Assembly (NCBI RefSeq): GCF_037039395.1
Contig: NZ_CP146244.1
Coordinates: 682,001 to 746,000, forward strand
Origin: Agrobacterium vitis
GTDB lineage: Bacteria > Pseudomonadota > Alphaproteobacteria > Rhizobiales > Rhizobiaceae
Direction: 5' to 3'
Length of the DNA stretch: 64,000 nt
Shown here: positions 1 through 9,432 of the stretch, piece after piece
How the letters are laid out: each line of letters begins with the position of its first letter
Numbering within the stretch: position 1 is the first letter of the stretch
Translations under genes and position numbers: made by a program
The notes under the pieces: model-generated
Databases searched by the model: none
Seen by the model: the letters and a program-made list of their open reading frames with translations, nothing else
What the model was told of the DNA's origin: nothing

Positions 1-1002
1 GGCGATCCCTATATCGGCAAGCTGATGGCGCAGGCGGCTCTTCGGGAACACGGACCTGTCTCCGTGGTGGCTGCGGATGAAGTGGATGACGAGACGCTGT
101 GCATTTCCGTCTTCATGATGGGCGCGCCGACTGTGATGCTGGAAAAACTGCCCTCTGGTGCGGAAGTGCTGAAAGCCCTGCACGAGCTGGAGCAGTTTCT
201 GGGTCGCAAGGCTGGAGCGATCCTCTGCGTTGAGGCGGGCGGTTTGAATTCCACCATTCCCTATATGGTGGCTGCTGTGACCGGACTGCCTTTGGTGGAC
301 GGCGATGGCATGGGCCGGGCTTTCCCTGAATTGCAGATGGTGAGTTTCACCCTGCATGGTATCTCGGCAAGCCCGCTGGTTTTGGCCGATGACAAGGGCA
401 ATTCCTCACTGTTCTCAGCTGTTTCCAATTTGTGGACCGAGAAAATGGCCCGCGCCGTGACCATTCAAATGGGCGGTGCCGCCCTTGTGGCCGCCTATGC
501 CATGAGCGGCAAGCAGATGAAGCAGGCGCTGTTGCATGGCACGATGACGCAAATCCGCACCATTGGCGAAACCATCCTGTCCGAGCGCGCCCGTTCACGT
601 CATGCTGGGAACGCCTTGCGCGAAAAGCTTGGCGGTACCCATCTTTTCACCGGTCGCGTGGTGGATGTGGAGCGCGCCACAACGGGTGGCTTTGCCCGTG
701 GCAAGCTGATCTTGCGCGGTGTGGACCGCTTTGCAGGTCAGCGCTTTGCCGTGCATTTTCAAAACGAGTTTTTGCTGGCCGAAGGCGAAAATGGCGAAAC
801 CGTTTGGGCCACGCCCGACCTGATTTGCGCTCTTGATGCCGATATGGGCCTGCCCGTCACCACTGAACAGATGCGCTACGGCTTGATGGTGGAATTCACC
901 GGCATCCCCGCTGATCCGCAATGGCATACGCCAGGAGGGCTCGCGCTCGCGGGGCCGGGCTATTTTGGCTACGGCGACTGCGCAAAGCCACTCTCAGCGT
1001 GA
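1..1002 (+). CDS. DUF917 / S-methyl thiohydantoin desulfurase-like protein, 5' end outside the window
   Basis: The frame is already open at base 1 (GDPYIGKL precedes the first internal Met at 25), so the true start lies upstream of the window. GDPYIG followed by an Asp/Glu-rich stretch is typical of the N-terminal part of DUF917 proteins (PF06032), which often sit beside hydantoinase/oxoprolinase genes. The remaining 333 residues contain EAGGLNS and a C-terminal domain of the same family. The exact substrate is unknown. A peptide-type binding protein follows 41 bp downstream on the same strand, suggesting a cyclic amide or peptide-like compound is imported and opened. The family call is fairly sure; the reaction is not. 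Confidence 0.75.
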   Translation, partial: GDPYIGKLMAQAALREHGPVSVVAADEVDDETLCISVFMMGAPTVMLEKLPSGAEVLKALHELEQFLGRKAGAILCVEAGGLNSTIPYMVAAVTGLPLVDGDGMGRAFPELQMVSFTLHGISASPLVLADDKGNSSLFSAVSNLWTEKMARAVTIQMGGAALVAAYAMSGKQMKQALLHGTMTQIRTIGETILSERARSRHAGNALREKLGGTHLFTGRVVDVERATTGGFARGKLILRGVDRFAGQRFAVHFQNEFLLAEGENGETVWATPDLICALDADMGLPVTTEQMRYGLMVEFTGIPADPQWHTPGGLALAGPGYFGYGDCAKPLSA

Positions 1003-1043
1003 TCTTTTAAAATACAGCGAACTGTCAAAAAAAGGGGAATGAG

Positions 1044-2618
1044 ATGAACGCAACACAGACTTTAAAGCGCCTTACGGTGGTTCTGGCGATGGGAACCGCC
1101 ATTGTCGCGCCACACGTGGCCATGGCGAAAACATCGACCGTGATGAATGTCACGCAGGTGTTTGGCACCATCGATCCGGCCAAGATCACCGACTACACTC
1201 AATATCTCGCCGCCGTGAACCTTTACGACGGTCTGACCACGGTTGACAGCACCGGCAAGATCATCCCCGAGCTGGCCGAAAGCTGGGATGTGTCCAGCGA
1301 CAACCTCACCTACACTTTCCATCTGCGCAAGGACGCAAGTTTTCAGGATGGCTCACCGGTTGAGGCCAAGGATGTGGTCTATACTGTCCAGCGTCTGCTG
1401 GCGATTAACAAGGGGCCAGCCTATCTGTTTGCATCGCTGATCAACCCCGACAATGTGAAGGCGGTGGATGCCCACACCGTCTCCATCACGCTGAACAAGG
1501 TCTACGCGCCATTCCTGACCACCACGCCGCTGCTGCTTGTGATCAATGAGGACGCCGTCAAAGCTACTTCAAAGCAGCCCTGGGGTGAGGATGTTGTCGG
1601 CGAAAAATCCATGGGGGCAGGGCCTTATGTGCTGTCCAGTTGGCAGCGCGGATCGGAAATGGTCATCAGCCGCTATGAGAAATATTACGGGGGCTGGCCA
1701 ACAAACCCGATTGATGAAGTGCGCTTTGTCCAGACCAATGACGAGGCAACCGTCAAGGCGCTTGCCACATCCGGCCAATTGGGCATTTCCTCGACCACGC
1801 AGGCCAATGAGACCTATGATGCGCTCGCCAAAACCGATGGCTATGTGGTGCAAACCACGCCAACAGCGACAGGTTTTTATCTCAAGCTCAACACCAAGGC
1901 CGCGCCGACAGACGATGTGCATGTGCGCCGCGCCTTGCAATATGCCACCGATTACAAGACCATTCAGACCCAGATTATGACCGGTGACACGCTGGCCGGG
2001 CCAATGGCACCGGTCTTCACCGAGGCCTATCTCGACAGCCTGAAAGCATCCGAATTCGACCTTGAAAAGGCCAAGGCCGAGCTTGCTCAGTCCAAATATG
2101 CTGGCAAACCCATCAAGCTGACGTTGACCTATGTGGCGGGCCTGTCGTTTGAAGAGGATATCGCGCTTCTGATGCAATCCAATCTCTCGCAGATTGGCGT
2201 GGATGTGGATATCAAGCCCGAGCCCTGGAACCGCATCACCGAACTGGCCGCCAAGCCGGAAACCACGCCTTCGGCAACGCAAGTGTTCTATGGCCCAACC
2301 TATCCCTCGCCGGATAGCGTATTCTACGTGCAATATCATTCCAAATCGGCGGGAACATGGGCCTCGATGGAATGGTTGCAGGATGCCGAGGTCGATAAAT
2401 TGATTGATGATGCCCGCTCCACCACCGATAGTGCCAAGCAGAATGCGCTTTACAAACAGATCCAGCAGGTCATTTCCGACAAGGCGCCGGATGTGAATTT
2501 GCTCACGAAAGTGCAGCGTGTCGCCTTCAGCAAATGCATTTCGGGCTATAAATTTGTACCGATGCAAAGCTGGGATTACAATTTCCATAACCTGACATGG
2601 ACCTGCCCGGCCAAGTAA
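1044..2618 (+). CDS. ABC transporter periplasmic substrate-binding protein, family 5 (oligopeptide/dipeptide type)
   Basis: A 524-residue protein with a Sec signal peptide (about residues 1-28, ending AMA) and the fold signatures of SBP_bac_5: an N-terminal LYDGLTT segment, ELAESWDVS and YTFHLRKDASFQDGSPV. It would capture a peptide, opine or related small amide in the periplasm. The start has a good ribosome site (AAGGGGA) upstream of ATG 1044. No permease or ATPase genes follow; the next gene is convergent, so the membrane components must be upstream of the window or elsewhere. It probably shares an operon with the DUF917 gene. Ligand not predictable from sequence alone. Confidence 0.85.
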   Translation: MNATQTLKRLTVVLAMGTAIVAPHVAMAKTSTVMNVTQVFGTIDPAKITDYTQYLAAVNLYDGLTTVDSTGKIIPELAESWDVSSDNLTYTFHLRKDASFQDGSPVEAKDVVYTVQRLLAINKGPAYLFASLINPDNVKAVDAHTVSITLNKVYAPFLTTTPLLLVINEDAVKATSKQPWGEDVVGEKSMGAGPYVLSSWQRGSEMVISRYEKYYGGWPTNPIDEVRFVQTNDEATVKALATSGQLGISSTTQANETYDALAKTDGYVVQTTPTATGFYLKLNTKAAPTDDVHVRRALQYATDYKTIQTQIMTGDTLAGPMAPVFTEAYLDSLKASEFDLEKAKAELAQSKYAGKPIKLTLTYVAGLSFEEDIALLMQSNLSQIGVDVDIKPEPWNRITELAAKPETTPSATQVFYGPTYPSPDSVFYVQYHSKSAGTWASMEWLQDAEVDKLIDDARSTTDSAKQNALYKQIQQVISDKAPDVNLLTKVQRVAFSKCISGYKFVPMQSWDYNFHNLTWTCPAK

Positions 2619-2642
2619 TCCCGGGTCTCTTTGCGACTATTT

Positions 2643-2688
2643 CAACCCTGGAAAATCCGGCTGTCCAGCTAACGATTTTCCAGGGTTG
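2643..2688. terminator. Bidirectional terminator-like hairpin between convergent genes
   Basis: The arms CAACCCTGGAAAATC (2643-2657) and GATTTTCCAGGGTTG (2674-2688) are perfect 15-bp inverted repeats with a 16-nt loop. The right arm lies inside the last codons and the stop region of the convergent receiver gene. There is no clear T-run, so it may act as a weak terminator or as an mRNA 3' end stabiliser for both transcripts. Confidence 0.6.
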
Positions 2689-3112
2689 CCGTCTTCAGCG
2701 CCTTGAACAGAAAGCGCGTTTCCAACAGATTGACGATACGCAAAACCGTCTCCACCGTATCGATCGGTTTGACGAGGAAATCCTTGGCGCCCAACGAGAG
2801 CGCGCGGCGGCGTGTTTCTGGTGTCACATCGGCTGTGAGCACGAGGATGGGGACGAAATCATCCGGTCCGATCAGCCGCGTGAACCTGTCGAGCAAGGCA
2901 AAACCATCCAGATGCGGCATCAGAAGGTCGAGCAGGATAATATCGGCCTTATGTTTTGTAAAAAGAGCGGTGGCCTCGCGCGGGTCGGTGGTCGATGCAA
3001 TTCTGTCGAAACGCTCACGCCGCAAAAGCCGTTCCAACAGGGCGATATTGGCGGGTTCATCATCGATGATCAGTATCTGCGCCTCTGAGGCGAGGTCGAA
3101 GGGAAGCTTCAC
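2669..3112 (-). CDS. Single-domain response regulator (receiver only)
   Basis: A 147-residue receiver with no output domain: ILIIDDEP (acidic pair D17/D18), LLDLLMP with phospho-acceptor D62, LTAD and the KP lysine motif LVKPID. A receiver alone usually passes phosphate on or acts by protein contact. Its start overlaps the stop of the upstream hybrid kinase gene by 4 nt, so the two are probably translationally coupled, and the hybrid kinase is its likely phosphodonor. About 30 residues after the receiver core have no recognised function. Confidence 0.88.
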   Translation of the reverse strand: MKLPFDLASEAQILIIDDEPANIALLERLLRRERFDRIASTTDPREATALFTKHKADIILLDLLMPHLDGFALLDRFTRLIGPDDFVPILVLTADVTPETRRRALSLGAKDFLVKPIDTVETVLRIVNLLETRFLFKALKTATLENR

Positions 3113-5466
3113 GTCAGAGCCTCATCCAGGGTTTTCATCAGGCGGCGCACGTCCAGCGGTTTGGTCAGGTACTGTGTCGCGCCTTTTTCCATCGCCAGCA
3201 TGCGTGTTTTTTCCGTGGCATCGGCGCTTATCACAACGACCGGGGTGGTTTGCGTACGAGGATCGGAGCGTAAGGCGGCAAGCACTGACAGTCCATTCAT
3301 GTCGGGCAGATCGACATCCAGCAAAATAAGGTCAGGATGGTGCTCGAAGGCAAGCGTCAGGCCAAGACCACCCAACATGGCCGGAATGATCCTGGTCTTT
3401 AAACGGCGGCGCACGAGGTTCTCGATCAGGTTGAGATTGACAAGGTTGTCCTCGATGCAAAGGACTGTGGCTTTCCCGGTCGATCCGCTTGGCACTGCCC
3501 GTTTCTCATCTGTTTTAACGCTCTCTGTGACGGCGTAAGGCGCTTGCGACACGGGAATATGGATGGAGAACACCGATCCGGTCGCGCCGCTCTCGGTCAA
3601 GAAAAGATCGCCATCCATTGCCCGCATCAGATTGAGCGACAGAGCAAGGCCAAGGCCTGTGCCGGTCGTGGCATTTCGGTCGGTGCCAAGCCGCTCGAAC
3701 GGCTTGAACAGCCGGTCTCTGTCCATGTCCGCAATTCCGCAGCCGGTGTCGGTGATATCGACTGCGATGATGTTTTCTGCCAAGCAATGAGCGGACAACC
3801 GGATATCACCACCATCCCTGTTGAATTTCACCGCATTTGAAAGCAGGTTCAGCAGCACCTGCAAAAACCGGCGGCGGTCGACCGCAACAATGGCTTGGCC
3901 CGCTGCCTCCATCTCGACGCTGATCGTCAATCGCTTCGGTTCGGCCAAGGGAGCCGCCAGGCCAATGGCTTCGGTCACGATTTCGTCCAACCCGACCGGC
4001 TCGATCAACAGTTCCATGCGGCCTGCCTCAATCCGGGCGATATCAAGAACTTCATCGATCAGGCTGAGCAGATGCCGTCCGGCTCTGAGGATTTGCGCCA
4101 GACTTTCGCGCATTTCCCGATCCTCAATGTCCATGTCGAGGATCTGCGCGAAGCCCAAAACAGAGTTCAAAGGCGTGCGCAATTCATGGCTCATGCGCGA
4201 CAGAAACTCGCTCTTGGCTTGGCTGGCCCGTTCGGCGTCCCGCCGTGCGGTCAGCAGGGCCTCTTCGGTTCGTTTTCGATCCGTCACGTCGCGGGTAATC
4301 TTGGAAAAGCCCCGCAATTGTCCTTGCTTATCGCGCAGGGCTGTCATCACCACATTGGCCCAGAAGCGGCTGCCATCCTTGCGCAGCCGCCATCCCTCGT
4401 CTTCGACACGGCCAAAAGCGGCGGCTTGCGCCATTTCCTGAAGCGGCAGTGTTTCTCGATGCTCGAGAGGATAGAAGCGAGAAAAATGCTGGCCGATGAT
4501 GTCGTCGGCGCGGTATCCCTTGATGCGCTCTGCACCCGCATTCCAGCTCACCACATTGCCCTCGGCATCCAGCCCGAAAATACCATAGTCATGGACGCCA
4601 TCGACAAGCAGACGGAAGCGTTCCTCGCTTTCCCGCAAGGCTTCCTCGCGTGCTGTCAGCAGGCGGCTTGCTTCCTCAAGCGCGCTCGACAATTCACCGA
4701 TTTCGTCTGTTGCATGTTCTGACAGCCTCAGGCTTTGGCCCTGGGCGAGGCGGCTGGCGGCCAGTTTCAGCCGGTCGACCCGCCGAACGATACCTTTCGA
4801 CATCAGGACGATGGCGCCGATGCATCCGATAACGCCAGCGATGGCGCCCAACAGGGTAATCCTTTGCGACAGCGCCCGGATTTCATCGGCCTTGGCCGTT
4901 CGTTGCGCCAGAAGCGCATCTTCCCTCAGCCGCATCTCGGCGATCTGCAGGCGCAGCTCGTCCAGGAAGGCCTTGTTGGCAATCAATGTCTGCCGCAAAG
5001 CTTCCGGAATCTGGTTATTCGAAACCGAACCTTGCATCAGCGAGGCAAGGCCCTTCAGCTTTTTATCGACCAGTGGTTCCATCCGGTTCAGCCGCTCAAG
5101 CTGTTCCGCATCGATGATCAGTGGCCGCATCGCGGCAAACACCGCCGGTAACTCCGTTACTGCTTTGTTGTAGGGGGCGAGGAACGTTTCGTCGCGGGTG
5201 AGAAGATATCCCCGCACGCCGGAGGCTCCCTCGGCCAGCAAAGCGTGTAGCTCCAGAATATTCTGCTGAATGGCGAAGGTCACGCGCACGTAATTTTCGG
5301 CCTTTCGGCTTTCACGATCAGCGAGGAAGACCGAGCCGAGGGCAATGAGAAGACAGGCCAGGGGCAGGGCAATCACGATCAGGCCTTTGACGGCCAAAGG
5401 CTGGTTGAGAAAGCGAAAGCGGCTGTGGGCGGACACCATGGTCTTTGCCGGGATATCCGTCATCAT
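3109..5466 (-). CDS. Membrane hybrid sensor histidine kinase (CHASE3-HAMP-PAS-HisKA-HATPase-REC)
   Basis: A 785-residue hybrid kinase. Visible order: a TM helix at about 28-48; a periplasmic CHASE3-like helical domain to about 200 (GVRGYLLTRDETFL); a second TM helix at about 203-224; HAMP; a PAS domain at about 283-395 (YGIFGLDAEGNVVSWNAGAERI); HisKA with H-box FLSRMSHELRTPLN (H427); HATPase with the N box around N544 and G boxes (DTGCGI, TGTGLGLA); and a C-terminal receiver with LLDVDLPDMNG (D717). The PAS motif resembles those sensing redox or small ligands, but no cofactor residue is certain. It overlaps its neighbours by 4 nt on both sides, in one chain with the NarX/NarL-like pair. Confidence 0.9.
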   Translation of the reverse strand: MMTDIPAKTMVSAHSRFRFLNQPLAVKGLIVIALPLACLLIALGSVFLADRESRKAENYVRVTFAIQQNILELHALLAEGASGVRGYLLTRDETFLAPYNKAVTELPAVFAAMRPLIIDAEQLERLNRMEPLVDKKLKGLASLMQGSVSNNQIPEALRQTLIANKAFLDELRLQIAEMRLREDALLAQRTAKADEIRALSQRITLLGAIAGVIGCIGAIVLMSKGIVRRVDRLKLAASRLAQGQSLRLSEHATDEIGELSSALEEASRLLTAREEALRESEERFRLLVDGVHDYGIFGLDAEGNVVSWNAGAERIKGYRADDIIGQHFSRFYPLEHRETLPLQEMAQAAAFGRVEDEGWRLRKDGSRFWANVVMTALRDKQGQLRGFSKITRDVTDRKRTEEALLTARRDAERASQAKSEFLSRMSHELRTPLNSVLGFAQILDMDIEDREMRESLAQILRAGRHLLSLIDEVLDIARIEAGRMELLIEPVGLDEIVTEAIGLAAPLAEPKRLTISVEMEAAGQAIVAVDRRRFLQVLLNLLSNAVKFNRDGGDIRLSAHCLAENIIAVDITDTGCGIADMDRDRLFKPFERLGTDRNATTGTGLGLALSLNLMRAMDGDLFLTESGATGSVFSIHIPVSQAPYAVTESVKTDEKRAVPSGSTGKATVLCIEDNLVNLNLIENLVRRRLKTRIIPAMLGGLGLTLAFEHHPDLILLDVDLPDMNGLSVLAALRSDPRTQTTPVVVISADATEKTRMLAMEKGATQYLTKPLDVRRLMKTLDEALT

Positions 5467-6113
5467 GCTTCTCCATCAACCAATCCGGCCTGCGCTGCCA
5501 GCACGGCTGCCTGGGTTCGATCGCCCACCCGCAATTTGGCAATGATGCGCTCGACATGAACCTTGACCGTGCCCGGAGCGATGGAAAGCCTGCGGGCGAT
5601 TTCCTTGTTGGTCGCGCCCCGTGCCACTTCCTGCAGGATTTCTCGTTCACGGGCAGTCAGCTGCGAAATGGCGTTCTCGGCTGGTGATGTGCGCGAGACG
5701 CGGGTCAGCATCCGCCTTACCAATCCAGCATCGAAAAATTCCTGGCCGTCCAGAACGGCCCGGATCATCCGCAGCAAAGTGTCACGCCGCACATCCTTCA
5801 GCGCGTAGCCACTGGCTCCGGCCTTCACGGCTGCTTCCAGATAGTCGAGGCTGTCATGCATCGTCAGCATCATGATCCGCGTCGATGGTGATACGCGGCG
5901 GATTTCTGTTGCGGCCGCCAACCCGTCCATCGGTGTCATCCTGATATCGAGCAGGGCGATGTCAGGCAAAAGCTGAGCGGCAAGCGCGATTGCTTCCAGG
6001 CCGTCCCGCGCTTCAGCCACAACCTCCAGGTCCGGCGCACCCGACAGGACCGAAATAATGCCGGATCGAGCCAGGTCGTGGTCATCAGCAATCAGAATAC
6101 GCGCTTTGGTCAT
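5463..6113 (-). CDS. NarL/FixJ-family response regulator with LuxR-type HTH
   Basis: A 216-residue two-domain regulator. The receiver has ILIADDHD and LLDIRMTPMDG (D56) plus the ALKD lysine; the C-terminal LuxR HTH is at about 148-210 (LTAREREILQEVARGATNKEIARRL, with GTVKVHV as recognition helix). It lies between a NarX-like kinase (4-nt overlap upstream) and a hybrid kinase (4-nt overlap downstream). The NarX-like protein is its natural partner by family. Targets unknown; possible ones are its own operon and the divergent secreted protein at 7504. Confidence 0.92.
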   Translation of the reverse strand: MTKARILIADDHDLARSGIISVLSGAPDLEVVAEARDGLEAIALAAQLLPDIALLDIRMTPMDGLAAATEIRRVSPSTRIMMLTMHDSLDYLEAAVKAGASGYALKDVRRDTLLRMIRAVLDGQEFFDAGLVRRMLTRVSRTSPAENAISQLTAREREILQEVARGATNKEIARRLSIAPGTVKVHVERIIAKLRVGDRTQAAVLAAQAGLVDGEA

Positions 6114-7204
6114 CGGCTTTCGCCTTTATCGGTCAGAGGAACCCGGGCGATCAGCCGCGTGCCTTGATTGGGGGCGCTGATGATATCCAGCGTGCCGTTG
6201 ACAAGCGACAGCCTCTCTTGCATCGCGGATAGACCGATCCCGAAACCCCTGACCGGTTTAGTTTCACCTTGTGCGGCGGCAAGGGGAAAGCCGCAGCCAT
6301 CGTCATCCGCCTCAAGGATGAGATGGTCGGCATCGATCCGCAATTGCAGATGCAGGTTTTGGCAGCCCGCATGTTTGCGGGCATTGACGATCGCTTCCTG
6401 TGCCACACGATAGAGAACGATCTCAATGGCTTGAGGCAGACGGCCATCCGGCAACCGGTTGTCCAGCCGACAGGTGATTTCATCGACGGTGTCCAGCTTT
6501 GCGCTGATGGCGGCGGGCAGGCCAAGGTCATCAAGTTCGGCTGGCCGCAGGTCGGCAATCGCGTGGCGGATATCCTGGATCGCCAGGCGGGCAATCTCAC
6601 TGCATTGATCGACCTTTTTTGCGAGTGCCGTTGTCAAGCCCGGATCTGCTTCCAATGCCTGCAAGTGATGCAGCAGACTGACGAGGGTCTGGGCTACGCC
6701 ATCATGCAGGTCATAGGCAATATGGCTGCGTTCCCGTTCCTGTGTGGAGAGAATGGCGGCCACCAATTGCGCGAGCTGCCTTTCCCGTTCGGCAAGCATC
6801 AGGAGCAGGGCTTCCCGTTCCTGCTCGCGGTCAGCGGCGAAAACGGCTGCGGCAAGAAGGTCGGCGACGATTTGAAGACTGGTTTTATCCTCGTCACTCA
6901 TCGTTGCGATCGATCGATCCTCGAAGGTGATGATCGTTCTGCCATCCTTGCTTGCCAGGGCGTTATCGGCAATCGTCTGGTGTTGCTCTGTTGGGGGACG
7001 CAAATGAATCGTCGCGCCACCGCAAAAGCTTCCGATCAATCCGGTGATATCCGTGATCGCCTGCGACAGCGGATACTGATCAAGGCTGGCCCGTGTTTCC
7101 ACGATGAGACGTAACCGGCTGGCCCTGGCTTCCGCCTCCCGGTAAAGTTTCCGCAACTCCTGAATGGGAGAGGCAAGGTGTTCCGGGTCCGTCGCCGTCA
7201 TCAT
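6110..7204 (-). CDS. Cytoplasmic sensor histidine kinase, HisKA_3 (NarX/UhpB-like)
   Basis: A 364-residue kinase without transmembrane helices. Residues about 20-125 look like a degenerate GAF-type sensory domain, followed by a coiled stretch and the HisKA_3 dimerisation motif ERERSHIAYDLHDGVAQ (phosphorylatable H167), then an HATPase domain with EADDDGCGF and GFGIGLSAMQERL. Without a membrane anchor it should read a cytoplasmic signal. It is the first gene of the four-gene signalling chain; its stop overlaps the start of the NarL-type gene by 4 nt. Two adjacent Met codons (7204 and 7201) are possible starts. Confidence 0.88.
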   Translation of the reverse strand: MMTATDPEHLASPIQELRKLYREAEARASRLRLIVETRASLDQYPLSQAITDITGLIGSFCGGATIHLRPPTEQHQTIADNALASKDGRTIITFEDRSIATMSDEDKTSLQIVADLLAAAVFAADREQEREALLLMLAERERQLAQLVAAILSTQERERSHIAYDLHDGVAQTLVSLLHHLQALEADPGLTTALAKKVDQCSEIARLAIQDIRHAIADLRPAELDDLGLPAAISAKLDTVDEITCRLDNRLPDGRLPQAIEIVLYRVAQEAIVNARKHAGCQNLHLQLRIDADHLILEADDDGCGFPLAAAQGETKPVRGFGIGLSAMQERLSLVNGTLDIISAPNQGTRLIARVPLTDKGESR

Positions 7205-7238
7205 TCGCCATCATGCTCCTGTATCAAGGCGCGTTCGC

Positions 7239-7340
7239 CTACAGCGCCGTGCGCCATATATGGCGCACAAAGGTTCGCTGTAGCGCTTTATATCTGCTGC
7301 ATAATTCTTTAAACCGATGGCGGTTTAAAGAATTATGCAG
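7239..7340 (-). repeat. Short palindromic interspersed element, copy A (about 102 bp)
   Basis: This segment is nearly identical, in inverse orientation, to 59889-59992. It consists of two hairpins. The first has outer arms CTACAGCG/CGCTGTAG around the perfect 20-bp palindrome GTGCGCCATATATGGCGCAC (7249-7268). The second has perfect 20-bp arms at 7297-7316 and 7321-7340 with a 4-nt loop. It encodes no protein. Two near-identical copies over 50 kb apart indicate a dispersed RIME-like or MITE-like element. Here it sits in the promoter gap of the divergent kinase and SnoaL-like genes. Confidence 0.85.
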
Positions 7341-7503
7341 TAGCCGATGTGAGAGATAGGACACCGAAGGGCCGGTTTACATAGGCCATTCGGCATATCC
7401 TTTCGACACCATGCGGCAGACGTAACAGCCCCTTTTCATAGCCACTTTTCTAAGCAACCGACCAGCGTTTGGCTTGGCTCGGGCTTGATAAAGGAGCTCT
7501 TTC

Positions 7504-7968
7504 ATGCAGAAAATTCTTTTGGCATTCGGTGTAACCGCCGTTCTTTCGGTATCGTCTTTTACCGCACCCGCGATGGCGCAAGAGTGCGCGCCGGTGTCCG
7601 AGGGACAGGTGGAAAAGTTGTTTGACCGTTGGAACGCTTCCCTTGCGACGCTCGATCCGGAGAAAGTCGTCGAAAATTATGAGGGCAATGCGGTTTTGCT
7701 GGCGACCCTGTCAAACCAGCCGCGGCTGACGCAGGAAGAGCGCCGCGCGTATTTTGTCGATTTTCTGAAAAAGAAGCCGCAGGGCGTGGTCAATAATCGA
7801 ACCATCAAGCTGGGCTGCAACATGGCCATCGATACAGGCGTCTACACGTTCACGCTTGCGGATGGCACGAAGGTTCCGGCGCGCTATACCTTCACCTATG
7901 ACTATGATGGTGGAAAATGGCTGATTTCCTCCCATCACTCGTCGGCAATGCCGGAACGCACATCGTAA
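7504..7968 (+). CDS. Secreted SnoaL-like / SgcJ-type (DUF4440) small protein
   Basis: A 154-residue protein with a clear Sec signal peptide (MQKILLAFG to AMAQ, about residues 1-26). The mature part has the cone-shaped NTF2/SnoaL pattern: FDRWNASLATLDPEKVVENY, then the later strands TGVYTFTLADG and YTFTYDYDGGKWLISSHHSS. The C-terminal W-x-I-x-x-H-H-S-S motif is typical of the SgcJ/EcaC and CaMKII-association-like group. The start is supported by AAAGGAG upstream. Two cysteines in the mature protein could form a disulfide. No catalytic role can be assigned; it lies divergent to the signalling operon and may be one of its targets. Confidence 0.75.
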   Translation: MQKILLAFGVTAVLSVSSFTAPAMAQECAPVSEGQVEKLFDRWNASLATLDPEKVVENYEGNAVLLATLSNQPRLTQEERRAYFVDFLKKKPQGVVNNRTIKLGCNMAIDTGVYTFTLADGTKVPARYTFTYDYDGGKWLISSHHSSAMPERTS

Positions 7969-8011
7969 TATCAAGGCTCGAAGATGCTAACGCATCCTCG
8001 CCTGACAAGAG

Positions 8012-8142
8012 TTTCGAATATCTCAAATGCGTCAAATGCTTGAGATATTCGAAAAATGAATACCAAGAGGCATTTTCAATGACTCTTGGTATAAAAGGCA
8101 CCTTATGTGCATGTCGCCGCGCTCGGACGCGCGGCGACATGC
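8012..8142. terminator. Three consecutive hairpins between convergent genes
   Basis: Three independent inverted repeats fill this gap. The first is TTTCGAATATCTCAA (8012-8026) with its perfect complement at 8040-8054. The second is ATACCAAGAG (8060-8069) with CTCTTGGTAT (8083-8092). The third is GCATGTCGCCGCG (8109-8121) with CGCGGCGACATGC (8130-8142), very GC-rich. The genes on both sides converge here, so a bidirectional transcription stop is the simplest reading. None has a long T-run. Confidence 0.65.
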
Positions 8143-8157
8143 AATGGCATCGTTAGT

Positions 8158-9432
8158 TTATGCAGCTGTTCTGGAGCCTAGCGCGCCATAATAGGCGATA
8201 TAGACGTAGCAGAAGATCGGCATCAGGAAGGCGAGATGGATGCCGACCGTATCGGCAAGCCCACCCTGTACCAGTGGCAACAACGCGCCGCCGACAATGG
8301 CGAGGCAAAGAATGCCGGAACCCTGGCTGGTATGGCGACCCAGACCCTTCAGCGCCAGGCTGAAAATGGTCGGGAACATGATCGAGTTGAAGAAGCCGAT
8401 CGACAACACGCACCACATGGCGACATGGCCTGTTGTCAGCACGGTGACCAGCAGCAGAATACCGGCTGCGACCGCATTGAAGGCCAGAACCTTGCCGTCA
8501 TCCATGTAGCGCATCACGGCAGAACCAATGAAACGCCCGATCATGGCACCGCCCCAGAAATAGGAGACGTAATGCGCGGCGGTCTGTTCCGGCAACCCGG
8601 CAATGCTGGGTTCGGCCATGAAGTTGACCAGGAAACTGCCAATGCTGACTTCTGCGCCGACATAGAGAAAAATACCGACCGCGCCGAGAACCAGATGGCG
8701 ATAGCCCCAGGCGGAGCCGGAAATGTCGCTGGACTTGGCGTCTTCTTCGGCCTCGACAGCCGGCAGTTTCAGCGCTGCGAAAATGGCAGCGAGAACAAGG
8801 AAGGCGGCAGCCAACATCAGATAAGGAAACTTAACCGCTGCGGCTTCCGCCATGCGCAGGGCGTCCATCTGCTCCGGTGTGGCATTTTCAACGGCAGCCG
8901 TTGCAGAAGACAGGATGAGGAATGCACCGAAAATGGGTGCGACGGTGGTGCCCAGGGAATTGAAAGCCTGGGTCAGGGTGAGACGGCTGGAAGCGGTTTC
9001 AGGGGCGCCCAGCACGGTCACATAGGGGTTTGCCGCCACCTGGAGAATGGTGACACCTGCTGCGAGCACGAACAGCGCGCCGAGAAACAGGCCATAGATC
9101 CGCATGCTTGCAGCGGGGATGAACAGGGCGCAGCCGATAGCGGCAACCAGAAGACCCGTGACGATGCCCCATTTATAGCTGATGCGCTTGACCAGAGCCC
9201 CTGCGGGCAGAGAAACGATGAAATAAGCGCCGAAGAAGCACAGCTGGATCAACATGGTCTGTGTGTAATTCAGCTGAAATACGTTTTTCAGATGTGGGAT
9301 GAGAATATCGTTGAGGCAGGTAATGAAGCCCCAGAGGAAGAAAAGAGAGGTCAGCGCAATCAGCGGACCGGTGTAGGAGCGGCTGGCTCCTGCGCGCGCG
9401 GTTTGTGACGCGCCTGTTTGAATTCCTGCCAT
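8158..9432 (-). CDS. gluP: MFS sugar permease, FucP/GluP family (glucose/galactose or fucose type)
   Basis: A 424-residue, 12-helix permease starting MAGIQTGAS; the frame is open far upstream, but homology begins at [20 protein letters not shown], so ATG 9432 is chosen. That motif, [11 protein letters not shown] and the conserved NPYVTVLG segment after the sixth helix identify the L-fucose permease / GluP subgroup, which imports hexoses by proton symport. It stands alone: a long non-coding gap separates it from the cys operon upstream. The subgroup is reasonably sure; the sugar (glucose, galactose, fucose) is not. Confidence 0.85.
   Translation of the reverse strand: MAGIQTGASQTARAGASRSYTGPLIALTSLFFLWGFITCLNDILIPHLKNVFQLNYTQTMLIQLCFFGAYFIVSLPAGALVKRISYKWGIVTGLLVAAIGCALFIPAASMRIYGLFLGALFVLAAGVTILQVAANPYVTVLGAPETASSRLTLTQAFNSLGTTVAPIFGAFLILSSATAAVENATPEQMDALRMAEAAAVKFPYLMLAAAFLVLAAIFAALKLPAVEAEEDAKSSDISGSAWGYRHLVLGAVGIFLYVGAEVSIGSFLVNFMAEPSIAGLPEQTAAHYVSYFWGGAMIGRFIGSAVMRYMDDGKVLAFNAVAAGILLLVTVLTTGHVAMWCVLSIGFFNSIMFPTIFSLALKGLGRHTSQGSGILCLAIVGGALLPLVQGGLADTVGIHLAFLMPIFCYVYIAYYGALGSRTAA

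Noticed and set aside
1569..2588. 339-codon open frame on the minus strand
   Set aside because: It is a shadow of the family-5 binding-protein gene; the translation has no domain features or signal.
8236..9408. 390-codon plus-strand frame opposite the MFS permease
   Set aside because: Hydrophilic, low-complexity antisense translation of a clear 12-helix permease gene.
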